Assembly (NCBI GenBank): GCA_030295235.1
Contig: AP026147.1
Location: 248,001 to 312,000 of the forward strand
Reading direction: 5' to 3'
DNA from: Fistulifera solaris
Taxonomy: Eukaryota > Bacillariophyta > Bacillariophyceae > Naviculales > Stauroneidaceae
Length of the DNA: 64,000 bases
The translations under genes were made by a program, and so were the position numbers. How positions within the stretch are numbered: position 1 is the first letter of the stretch; every line of letters begins with the position of its first letter. The notes under the pieces were generated by a model, which saw only the letters and a program-made list of their open reading frames with translations, was not told the DNA's origin and did no database searches. Positions 54,579-64,000 of the stretch are shown piece after piece.

Positions 54579-55367
54579 ATGAAATATACCATTATCTTTG
54601 CCGCTTTTTGTTCACTCTCGCTGGCATTGGAGCCTTCGTCGCCGTTATCGAGGCGCCGCACATTTTCCATCACGGCAGCTTCCATCGCGGCCATTTCGAG
54701 ACCGTCTGTCGCAGTCGAACCCTATCCGTTTGAAGCCCGCGATCGCAAATCGAATCAAGGTGCTATCATTCGTGAAGATTACTGGTATTTAGTAGGAAAA
54801 GTTCCTCCGCGTCAGCTGTCGGGTCCACTCAAAGCTGATGATCCGCAATGGAATGCCTTTGGCTCTTGTACATCGAACGCTGTGACGGGCAATTCCTGCA
54901 CTTACGTGTCTCTTAAACAGCGGGCCCCAGCGTATTCCAAATATAGTTTTGCCCTGTCGTACGGAGCAAAGGAATACGCGAAACTAGGTCAACTGCTGCA
55001 GCAGCGCATCGCCCTGAGCCCCACCGATGAGACACTCTGGGACGAAGCCAGGGAATATTTAGTCACTCCCATGAAGTCCATCCCTCCGGCTATCATTGAT
55101 GCCGAACTGAAGGGCGTACTGTTTGCGACAGCCATGACGACCTCTCCGAATTTCCCCGGTCCCACGCGAGAATTGTTGGTGGCCCGCTTCTACATGAATG
55201 AAGCCCACTACGCGTCGCAACAAATGCTGGCCGCTGTGGAGAAAAGAGACATTGTGCGAGCTATTCAAGCATGGGAATTTGGTAAGGATTCGTGGAATTC
55301 TTACTTTCAAATCGTCAATCGATCGATTGTTCCCAAGGTGGGAGAGAAATTTGAACAAATTGTGTAA
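54579..55367 (+). CDS. probable plastid thylakoid-lumen protein
   Basis: 262 residues, intronless. The N-terminus has two targeting parts. The first is an ER-type signal peptide ('MKYTIIFAAFCSLSLA', then LEPSS), as in diatom plastid preproteins though without the usual Phe at +1. The second is a twin-arginine-like lumen signal ('SRRRTFSITAASIAAISR' followed by SVAVEP). The mature part, from about EPYPFEARD, is mostly helical ('YSFALSYGAKEYAKLGQLL', 'LLVARFYMNEAHYASQQML', 'IVRAIQAWEFGKDSWNSYF'), with two Cys ('FGSCTSNAVTGNSCTY'). The helical make-up and location recall PsbQ-like lumenal proteins, but identity is not established. Confidence 0.72.
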   Translation: MKYTIIFAAFCSLSLALEPSSPLSRRRTFSITAASIAAISRPSVAVEPYPFEARDRKSNQGAIIREDYWYLVGKVPPRQLSGPLKADDPQWNAFGSCTSNAVTGNSCTYVSLKQRAPAYSKYSFALSYGAKEYAKLGQLLQQRIALSPTDETLWDEAREYLVTPMKSIPPAIIDAELKGVLFATAMTTSPNFPGPTRELLVARFYMNEAHYASQQMLAAVEKRDIVRAIQAWEFGKDSWNSYFQIVNRSIVPKVGEKFEQIV

Positions 55368-55461
55368 ATTATAAAACTTATGAGAGAGTTGTGAAAACAC
55401 GGGGGTGCACGTCGGTTGGGTTTTGTCAAGGCAATGAAATGCATTTTCAACTGTGGAGTCG

Positions 55462-56467
55462 TTATGCGGCCGAGTTCTGAGCATCAGCCTCTTCGCGAGC
55501 TTTCATCTCCAGTATCTCGGCAGGCCTTCCTCCAATCACGCGATACTTGAAGCAACCCAATACTCCCGAAAATAGTACGGTTCCTATCACAGGATAATAC
55601 CCGAAATAGTTGAGTCCTAATTCTACCAAATAGGCCAAAATGAACTCGTAACTCTTGGCATCGCCGACGGCAAACACTTTGTACTGTGTATCACCCGCAG
55701 CGTAGCTATCGACTTCGTCCGTGTCGACATTGCCAGCGTCAATGGCACTGCGCAAAGTTACGGCAAAGGTAGCTAAGGCGCTTACCACAATAACACTCAG
55801 GACGATGAACAAGACGCCCGTGCTCCGGTAACGGTCCACTCGTGCCGTCATGCCTCCCTTGGTATCCATACAATACGTGCAGGCCGCCAGCGACCATATG
55901 ACATTGTCATAAAGCGCGTGCAAGGCCGCCCCAATGGTCCAAAGAGCTGTCAATAAAGAGTAGAAAAATACTTTGTGAGATGGATTTCTAAAGAAGAACA
56001 TCCATTGGTATTTTTCGCGTACCAATGTTGCCGTTCGTGACTTGCAAGCTTGTCACGTGATTGTTAATCGATTCGGTTCCAGTGGCGTTGTATTGCACGG
56101 TCACATATTCTCGCTCGTAGTCACTATCCGTAAAAACAAAGCCGAGGTAGATAATGTTGGTAATCGCCAAACCGAAACAAAAACTCCCTATCAAGCTCAA
56201 GATACGGACGTTTCTGGTGACGGGATGATGTCGGTGATGACAAAAGATCCCGAAGAGGGGATGATTGTTCATCAAATACTGCCAAAGATCTTGCTGCCAG
56301 TTGTTTCCAGGAATATGGTAGCAACGCATAATAAAGTAGGGATACAACTTGTCTCGTAGAGCTTTTTCCTGGGGTGACAGTAAGTCGCTTTCGCTGTTTT
56401 GGGATGATTCCTTCTTTCCTTTCGCGGAAGACGTTGCTTTCTTTCCTGCTTGTGACGAAGATACCAT
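55462..56467 (-). CDS. multi-pass membrane protein, unknown
   Basis: Lys/Ser-rich cytosolic N-terminus (MVSSSQAGKKATSSAKGKKE) followed by about four to five helices: 'VRILSLIGSFCFGLAITNI', 'FFYSLLTALWTIGAALHALY', 'GVLFIVLSVIVVSALATFAV', 'LVELGLNYFGYYPVIGTVLF'. One frame break at T5 (56011-56015 on the plus strand; one base fewer joins 'IGTRKYQWMFFFRNPSHK'). A possible glycosylated loop ('YNATGTESINNHVT') sits after the first helix. About 335 residues. No family recognised. Its 3' end lies about 95 bases from that of the plus-strand plastid protein gene (convergent). Confidence 0.6.
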
Positions 56468-56690
56468 TGTGCAAGGCTGTAAAGTTGATCTGCAAGTATG
56501 TCTTCTTCAAGTTGTCACGTGAGTGTTGCAACAATAATGCCTTTTGCTTTTGTGAGGACCAATAAAGACGAAAGCCTTTTTGTCAAAAAAGCGGCGGAGT
56601 ATTGAAAAAGCAAACCTGGGAACGAGAATCACGATCTAGATTTAGGTACTCCAGTACACAACACTATAGAAAGGTCTCATTCGTGGTCTT

Positions 56691-56766
56691 CACTATAGAC
56701 TATAGACCCACTATCTTATCCGTTTTTCGCCAAGACTGAAGTTAGTCACGGTTCATGATCATGGAG
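56691..56766 (+). repeat. dispersed palindromic repeat, copy 9
   Basis: 'cactatagactatagaccca', then 'gccaagactgaagttagtca' and CGGTTCATGATCATGG. The left part itself is a small inverted repeat (ctatagactatag). Confidence 0.65.
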
Positions 56767-56916
56767 TGACTACAACCTTTATGTTGAATGCTTGATACAG
56801 TCAACAATGAATGAAGTTCATGTCCAAACAAACGAATGATAGTTGTACAACTTCGCTTGAACGCACCATCTAGTTTGTTGCGCGCCTAAAAGCTTCCGTG
56901 TCCTGGATAGGCTATG

Positions 56917-56978
56917 TTGTATAGTCCCAAAGCGTGGGCGACTTTCATCAAGACTGGATTTCCAGTCGTGAGTCACGA
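56917..56978 (+). repeat. dispersed palindromic repeat, copy 10
   Basis: 'tgtatagtcccaaagcgtgg', 'gcgactttcatcaag', core ACTGGATTTCCAGTCGTGAG, TCACG. Closest to copy 2. Confidence 0.7.
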
Positions 56979-57183
56979 AATGCTTTATTTTGCTGTGCAT
57001 ATTTTTTGAAACTGTGTGACTATGTTGACCTTTCTCATAAGATGAAAATCCAGCAACAAAGAAACAAACTTCTTTAATTTTAAGTAATCTTCTGTAGCAA
57101 AGAGAGAGTTCGAGCCGACTGGTTGTCTAAAAATTCGTGCCGTTTATAGACTCTCTTATCAATCCACAAAAGAAGCAGATTGC

Positions 57184-58541
57184 ATGGCTTTGCTAGCATC
57201 GCTTCGTCGGCGAAAGATACTAATTCTGTTGTTATTTTCGGTTTCTTTGACTTTGCTATGCATCCGCAGTTTGAAGCTGGTACCAGATGTGCCCACGTCA
57301 ACGATCCTATTCAATGAGACACTCGAACTAGCCGCCTTCCATGCCCCACGTGCATCAATAATTCACATCGATGATCGTTTACCCCTCGACCAACTTGTGG
57401 ATCCCCACAACAACACCATTATCGGTGACGTGCAGTTTCTTCTGGACTTCTCTATCATTGGTTTCGGGAAATGCGGTACTTCGACCATGATGCATTGGTT
57501 GGCGGGTCATAAGGAAATTCGAAGTTTCCGGAGGGAAGTCTGGGATCTCGTAGGATTCCGTCCCGACAAACTCATTCGTCGTTTATATCAAGATCTTCCC
57601 GCGGGGAATTACAAGCGAGGCTATAAAGTACGTTTGTGTCCTTTTCTGTGATTATTCCGCTTGCTTTGGCTCACGAGGCCGTTACTGGTCCTTTACTTTT
57701 TGGTGACAAGTCTCCAGGAGAAATCTCGCAAGGTCATGTTTTGGATTATTATCGTACGTTCTTCCCCAAAACAAAGTTACTGGTTGGAGTCCGTCATCCC
57801 GTTCGATGGTTTGAGTCACTCTACAGTACGTTCTGCTTTGTCTCTTATGCCAATGAAAGGATGAATACTCATCGATCACTCTCTTCTGCTTCGTTCAGAT
57901 TTCCGTATCCAAAACTTTTATCGTGGGGAACAAATGCCAGAACCGAACAAATTGATCGGTCTCTGCGCGCGAGGTATGAGACAGTGTTGTACCGAGAAAG
58001 GGAATTTCGCCTACAATCTCTTATTGTTAGGAAAGCATTTGGAGGGAACGAACTCGTATCCGATGACAGCGCTCGAGAAGAGTATTGTGGGACGGACGAA
58101 GCGAACTTGGTTCAACACGTCCACTGTACTCGGCGTACCCAATCCTGTCTTTATCTTTGATATGCATCAGTTAGCCGATGACAGTGAAGAACGACAGATT
58201 GCATTTCGCAAGGATGTCCAGAATTATCTGGGTCTCGCTACGGAACTTCCTCCCCCTGGTAACCACAAACCGGGACGTAAGTGGGATATGAAAACGCAAC
58301 AGAAAAAGGACCAGGCCAAGATTGATATTTGTGACGCGAAACATATTCCAGTGCGGAATGAATTGATGAGATTAGCGAAACGAAATTCCGAATGGATTCG
58401 GACGGTCTTTTGGATAGTCCGAATGTATTCTATAGCTCACGACCCTATTTAGAAAAACTCTTGTCCGATTGGATGACGGATCCTTGTTCTAACGAGACTG
58501 AAATTGTTCATTACAAGGGTCCGACTCACAAAGTTCCGTAA
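57184..58541 (+). CDS. Golgi-type sulfotransferase (type II membrane protein)
   Basis: Short cytosolic N-terminus, one membrane helix ('ILILLLFSVSLTLLCI'), then a lumenal sulfotransferase domain. The 5'-PSB loop 'IIGFGKCGTSTMMHWL' and 3'-PB 'VGVRHPVRWFESLYSNF' bind PAPS. By family it transfers sulfate to glycan or glycoprotein acceptors in the Golgi. Exons: 57184-about 57627, then from 57678 to 57825, then from 57899. The 73-bp intron at 57826-57898 (GTACGT...TTCAG) is clear. The 50-bp gap at 57628-57677 is either an unusually short intron (GTACGT...CGAG) or a missing T near 57633. A last break near 58378-58386 needs one extra A to reach 'DSPNVFYSSRPYLEKLLSDW' and TAA at 58539-58541. Confidence 0.78.
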
Positions 58542-58597
58542 CGATGATAACTTCTATCATCGATTGCGCTTAGTCTGTTACAGCATTCCAAGACCCG

Positions 58598-61500
58598 TTA
58601 ACTAAAGTAATTGATAAACTTATTTCTTTTATCCACAAAGAAATTCTGAGCTCGTGCCTTCCAACTCGCATTGACATCCCCCTTGTGTTGAACAACAAAA
58701 GTACAACATTCGGATCCAGAAGGGCATGTCACTTCTGGGTTGTCTCCGCCGCAGTCCAAGTAAAAGATAGGACGTGTTGTAGTAAACGCATCACAAACAG
58801 TGGAGGAAACAGAACCTTGGATGGAATTGTCTTCAAGTCGAATCGTAGTTAATCGTCGTAGTTGTGATACTTCGTCGGGAATGGACCCAGTCAACCTGTT
58901 GGACTGCAGCAATAGGTTAAGAAGACCATTCAGCATGCCTACTTGCGTAGGAATTGCCCCTTCCAATCTGTTTGAGGAAAGATGCAAGTTGCGTAAATTG
59001 GTTAACATTCCGATCTGGGTTGGAATCGCTCCGCTCAAACTATTTCTGCTCATGTCCAAGGTAATAAGGTTGGTCAGATCGCCAATGTTACCCAGAATAG
59101 GCCCAGTCAAGGCATTGTTGTTCAAGCGCAGCGTCTGTAAATTCGACAAGTTTCCTAAGCTGCTATCCACTGAAGTAAATGCATTTCCTTCGACGTTAAG
59201 TTCTCTAAGTCCGGAAAGGCCGCCCACTTGCACAGCGCCGTTAAATTCGTTGTTGTTCAAAGTCAGCTTCTCCAGGCTGGCCAAAATCGACAATGAATAC
59301 GGAATCGACCCTGTGAGGAAATTTAGCCCACAATCTAGTTCCATCAGCGATGTCATCGACTCAAATGTATCAGGTAAGCTACCTGACAAACGGTTAAAGC
59401 CCATATTGATCAATTCTACATCTGTCCAGGCACCCAGTTCAGGTGGAATACTACCACTCAGAGCGTTGCCGAAGACGTCAAACGAAACAAGGCTTGTCAA
59501 CGAGCCGATCTCGACAGGAATTGGTCCACTGATTCTTTGGGTTGTACCACCGCTAAGTCCTACACGTAGGAGGTTGGATAAAAGCGCCAATTCTGCAGGA
59601 ATCGACCCGCCGACTTCATTGAAGCCAAGGTCTAAGTTTTGAAACACGCCATTCTCATCGCAAACAGGAATTCTAGTCGAACGCGTGAACCACCCGCATT
59701 CATCTTCTTCGGTAAGCCATCCTTGTGAGCTTGTCCAGTTACCGCCTTTCGTGCTATAATAAAATGTTGCCAAGCTATATCGTTGAATCAGCTTTTCATG
59801 TGGTAAAGTGGTGACGTTAGGGTCGTTCGCCAGCCAATTGAACGCGTCATTTTGCGAGGTACCCGGCGTGGCGATATTTGTGCCACCATCGGAGCTCACT
59901 GATGATAGTAGCTCAAACAACTCTGCCCGCTCTGGCACCCTCGTTGGGCTTGCAATATTAGTAGGACTAGCAACTGGGGAAAGGTCCGTGGGTGGATCTG
60001 AACTTGGTGACGCGACAGGTGGTGGAGGGTTCGGATCCAGTGGCGTGGGAGCTGTTGTGGCCGGGGCTCTCGATCGCAACAAAGGAGACGGCGCGGATGT
60101 GGGCGCGTCAGTGTCTTGCGCAGGGGGTGAAGGAGCGTCTTTGTTTCTCTGCGCTACGGCCAGACCGATTGAGAGAGGTGCCGCGACCAGGAATAGGATC
60201 AACAGGCCGCAAAGAAGGAATTGGCGGCGCTTTCGCGGGGCTGGATGTTGCATGGTTTGAGACTTCTTAGCTGTATCACGAGAGCCGGCAAGTTCTGTTG
60301 GACCCGAGGCATCTTGTTTTGGCGGCAATGTGGCTGACAAAGTAGAGTTTGGGACAGTAGATGGTTGAGGAGATGTAGCAAGAGTAGGGCCAGCGACATC
60401 GTCTTTCTTTTCGCTTTCGTGTGCTTGTTCTTGCAAAGGATTTGCTTTATTTTGCCTTGGTCTTTTTTCCATTATAGAAGGTCTCTTTTCTCCCTTGTTC
60501 TGTGACATAGCTCTCGAAATTGTTGCGGCTATGCGTTGTCGATTGAGGTCTTGAATTGGCGGGGGCTCATTTGGTGAGATATTTGGACTTGGCTCTACAT
60601 TTTCTTGTGTAGTAACAGTTGACACTGCTGGAGCTGTTATTTGCTGTTTCAGATTTTGCTTAGGAGGCTCATCATCTGCAGAGGCTTTGACACCGAGACT
60701 AACTCCACTCTGGGCTGTAACTCTCGCAATTGTTGCAGCTATGCGTCGTCGATTAAGTTCCTGTATTGTAAGTCCTTCATCTGTAGAGGCGCTAGGTCCG
60801 ACAATACTTTGTGCTGGGGTTGGCATATCAGGTTCAGTTGTTTCGGAACGAGCAGAGTTGACAGTGTTTGAAATTATCGCAACAGGAACGTCGTCATCTG
60901 TCGCTGCAATGTCTTGATCCAAATCTTCTTCGGAAGATGATTCACTGTCGGCAAGATGCCTGGAGTTTCTATTCGCAAGGTCGTCCGGCACGCTAATATC
61001 TGGTTGCGATTCCATCGAACTATCCGATTCACTCATCGATGGATCCTCTAGGTTTTCTGAATGAAGCACCTCTTTTGTCGACACAGGTGCATTGGGACCG
61101 GTGCCTGTGGCCAGAGCACTGTGATATTGCATATAGCGAGGTAAAGAGGACGCTGTGGGTTCGCTCGTGCCATCATTCGTGGAAGACATGACACCCGCTG
61201 TTACCGCCGCTGCTCCGACAGAAGCCACTGTTGCCGCTGCTGCGATACCAATCCTGTTTTCATCAGATCCCTTTTCATCTTTACCAACTGCGTCATCAGT
61301 ACTTGAACCCATAGGACTTTTCTTCGCAAGCGTATTGCGATACTGCATGTAACGAGGCATAGACGATGTCTCAGGCTGACTGGTGGCATCCGGTGCTGTG
61401 TTACTGTCGGTAGACGATAATGATGTCTTAGGAGGAACGACAGAGTTTTCGGCTGCCGCTTCTTTGGCCACTGTGCTCTGCGAAAGTGAATCACGATACC

Positions 61501-64000
61501 GCAAGTACCGAGGCGCGGACGATAGCCCTGCTTCACTCAAAGTTGAGACAGGCTCGGAAGCGGAAATCGGAGGAATAGATACGCTCCTGGAAGCTGAGGG
61601 TGTCTCTGTTCTCTCTGTACCCACTCCTTGTGAAGAATTCGTGCTTTTGGAAAGGGTGTTTCGGTACTGCATGTAACGAGGCAAAGTGGATGCCATGGGT
61701 TCGCTCTTATCATCATTCTTGGACGATATGACACCCGCTGTTACTGCCGCTGCTCCGACGGAAGCCACTGCTGCAGTCGCAGCGATACCAGTCCTGCTTT
61801 TATTGGCACCCCTATCGTCTTTATCGACTGCGTCAACATTACTAGAACCCGAGGTAGTTTTCTTTGCAAGCGTACTGCGATACTGCATGTAACGAGGCAT
61901 AGACGGTGTTTCAGACTGATTCGTGGAATCGGGTGCTGTACCACCGACCGTCGATGATGTCGATATCATAGGAGCAACGACATCAGTACCCTCCTCGGTA
62001 GTGATATTGCTTGTCGGTGTCCCGTACTCAGTCGACGATGACTCTGATGGCACCTGTCCCGCAATCGTTGACAGTGCAGCAGCTCGCGATGGAACGGCGG
62101 ATTCAGTCTTTTCAGAACTAGGAACTGCGTTATCTGTTTCACGGTTGAATGCAGTTCGATATTGCATGAAACGGGGCACAAATGGAGATTGGTCGTCTTT
62201 CAATGTAGTATCCTGTTTGAACGATTCAATTGGTTGGCCGTCTTTAGAGATGGTCGGAACCATTTCGACGTCACCTACAAACGGTGCAGAAGCGGACGTG
62301 GTTTCGAAAGGCTTAGCTTTGATAGAAGTCGTCTCCGCAGTCTTAGTACTGTGTGAACTATGTTTGCGCAACGAGTCACGGTACTGCATGTATCGTGGCA
62401 CATCTGTGGACTTGTCGTCTTTATTCGTTATTGGGACTCCAGCAGCTGTATCTGCATCAAAACCTTTTGTCTCGATGTTGTCTGAACCGGATCCCGAACT
62501 CAGATCTTTGGCCAGCGAACTTCTGTACTGCATGTAGCGCGGTATCGAAGTCGGGCGAGACGCTATTGATTCTGAGGTCGACGACGACGGGTCATTTTCT
62601 GGAGTAACAACTTCTGATACTCCCCCTCTGAGAGGATGCTTTTGACGATTTGTCTGGTGACGAGAGTGAATTACGGTATTGCATATATCTGGGAATGCCC
62701 GATGATTTTCCATCTTTGCTAGCTGAAAACATAGAGTTGCTTTCTGTCTCGGCTTCAGTAGTCGAAATGGTTCTTACAGCATTCATGGAAGTCCCTAGGG
62801 GCTCAATGCGGGATATTGCTGGCTGCGCGTTTTCAAGACTTTCAGATCTGGAATCTTGTACGCTTCTCAATTTGTTCGCCGATTCCGCGCTGTTCACGCT
62901 ACTTGGCGAGCCCTTGTCAAATCCTGACCCAGAAAGCTCCTTTGATAGCGTTTCGGTGTCAATACCGTCAAGATTTTGCGTAAGTCGAAGAAAAATTGCT
63001 TGGGCGGCCTCCTCTCCATGAATCTTTTCCAGATCGCGTAGAGCTGTGTTGATTGACTTCTTGAGCGCCTCCTTTTTAGCGGCAATCGCATCGTCAGTGG
63101 AGCCAGCGGCAGATATACTTTCCATTTCTTTTCTATACTTCGAAGTGTTGCAAGTGTTTCGTCATCTTCTGGAATGGCATCGTCTTGATCATATAATTCG
63201 CGAAACTTCTTTAAAGAAGATGACGTTTCCAATGCGTCGGCATCTCCTGCACTGTAAGCGTCTCGGAAATCCTTGTAAGAGCTTCGTTTGGATGCAGGAC
63301 TTTTCAGAATCGTGGCTTCTGGCTGCTGCTTCTCTTCTTGCTGAGGTTCTACCTGGTCCTGCTCTTTCGCTCGCTTTGAATCGGCGTTGCTTTTATCGTC
63401 GGTAGCTGAGCGCTTGGAGGGAGTTGCAGAGGCAGCCTCCATGTATGCATCAACGTTTTCGAGCATTTCCATTTCTTCATCTTCGTCAACATCGTCACCC
63501 GAGGACTCGTCACTACCCGATGAACTGGAGGATCCATAGTCTCCTTGGTAAAAATCATCATCTGACGACGTTGCGGATGCTTGGCTCTTATTCCCCGGCG
63601 TTGGCGGATGACCGAAAAATTCGGTCGACTCCGTTTCCGAATCGACTTCTTCCGTCACACCGAGCGTGCCTAACGTAGGTTTCGCCGCTGCTTTGACGGT
63701 AAAATGATCTCTTCTTCGCCACGACCCTTCATGATCTGGTTCCCCTTGAAAATGTTTCGAGTCCTCCTCCGAGATGCACGTGAGTGCTTCATCCACTGTT
63801 TCTTGGTCGGAACACTCCCTCTCGTCTTCGAACAAATTGTCTTGTTGTAGGGAATCTTCCAACATTCCTTCTTCGGGCGAAGAATCGTCCGGTATGGTGA
63901 CCGGCGGAGGGGGGCGGCGGTGGAGGTGCAGGAGTGGACTGTCTCGACGCCCGGGTTGGAGATGTGGATGCGAGGTACGTACCCAGCGAGCCCTTGGTCT
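58598..64000 (-). CDS. LRR receptor-like membrane protein with nine PRYMQYR motifs (5' end off-window)
   Basis: The minus-strand gene runs past the window edge. N- to C-terminus: a Pro-rich then very acidic, Ser-rich region with 'FRDAYSAGDADALETSSSL' (63900-63170); about 900 residues of low-complexity sequence with nine 'PRYMQYRxxL' motifs (62700-61120); a transmembrane helix ('FLLCGLLILFLVAAPLSIGL', about 60200); a Pro-rich stalk; and an extracellular domain with about ten plant-type LRRs ('LxxNxLxGxIPxxIGxLTNL', 59640-58760) ending in a Cys-capped C-terminus ('VTCPSGSECCTF'). So a type II protein, LRR outside, no kinase. Frame breaks at CCCCC (62622-62626), TTTT (63129-63132) and a G/C run near 63910 fit one-base errors. 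Probable role: surface recognition or adhesion, inferred. Confidence 0.82.
61120..62700 (-). repeat. PRYMQYR coding repeats
   Basis: Nine occurrences of a 14-residue motif 'xxPRYMQYRxxLxx' (variants PRFMQYR, PRYLRYR, PRYMQYH), at about 62678, 62525, 62380, 62160, 61880, 61662, 61496, 61340 and 61122, separated by 50-75 Ser/Thr-rich residues. Two of the spacers are near-copies, each with 'ATVASVGAAAVTAGV'-like hydrophobic stretches (about 61740 and 61200), showing a recent internal duplication. Confidence 0.9.

Larger units (their letters stand above)
56468..57183. other. intergenic with two repeat copies
   Basis: About 715 bases between divergent genes; holds dispersed repeats at 56691-56766 and 56917-56978. 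No gene seen. Confidence 0.5.

Noticed and set aside
1-64000. tRNA, rRNA, CRISPR, bacterial-style operons
   Set aside because: Scanned for GGTTCRANNCC T-arms and regularly spaced repeats and found none convincing; a covariance-model scan would be decisive.

Overview
The window looks like nuclear DNA of a diatom, probably a pennate one. The signs are short GT-AG introns of about 70-90 bp, cell-surface proteins rich in Pro/Thr/Ser, membrane-anchored LRR and ankyrin proteins of stramenopile type, and a plastid/thylakoid-type leader. Assignment below diatom level is inference. No bacterial operon logic applies. I recognise no rRNA, tRNA, CRISPR or virus.

Layout. 0.9-5.2 kb: a large repeat-rich surface protein. 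5.5-8.2 kb: two head-to-head nucleotide-sugar transporters. 8.3-9.5 kb: a secretory unknown. 9.6-11.5 kb: a degenerate DNA transposon with perfect 21-bp terminal inverted repeats, followed by a cluster of short near-palindromes. 12.5-24.7 kb: a secreted conserved unknown, a small heat-shock protein, a PTEN-like phosphatase, two unknowns (one a type I membrane protein), a ubiquitin-like/WLM protease, an unknown charged protein and a TrmO-type tRNA methyltransferase. 25.2-35.1 kb: a J-domain protein, TFIIH subunit p62, a HEAT+PDZ protein, a DUF285/BspA-repeat protein and a YJU2/CWC16 splicing factor. 36.2-44.4 kb: a possibly myristoylated unknown, a 921-aa ankyrin protein, a BT1-like transporter and a mitoferrin-like carrier. 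45.5-50.0 kb: SmD2, ribosomal eS6 and a VTC4-type polyphosphate polymerase. 51.3-58.5 kb: a membrane-anchored GH19 chitinase with a chitin-binding domain, a probable thylakoid-lumen protein, a multi-pass membrane unknown and a Golgi sulfotransferase. 58.6 kb to the window end: a very long LRR receptor-like protein with nine PRYMQYR motifs, whose 5' end lies outside.

The genes are mostly independent. One loose theme is glycan and cell-surface work: sugar-nucleotide transporters, sulfotransferase, chitinase, and LRR, DUF285 and PT-rich surface proteins. Another is core nuclear RNA/transcription work: p62, YJU2, SmD2, eS6 and TrmO.

Two window-wide observations matter when using this annotation. 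First, about twenty reading-frame breaks interrupt otherwise convincing genes, and most sit exactly on a homopolymer run whose change by one base restores the frame. This looks like uncorrected long-read consensus error, so I annotate these loci as single genes and not as pseudogenes. Second, about ten copies of an intergenic repeat of roughly 60 bp, built around a GACTG...CAGTC palindrome, lie between 26 and 57 kb.
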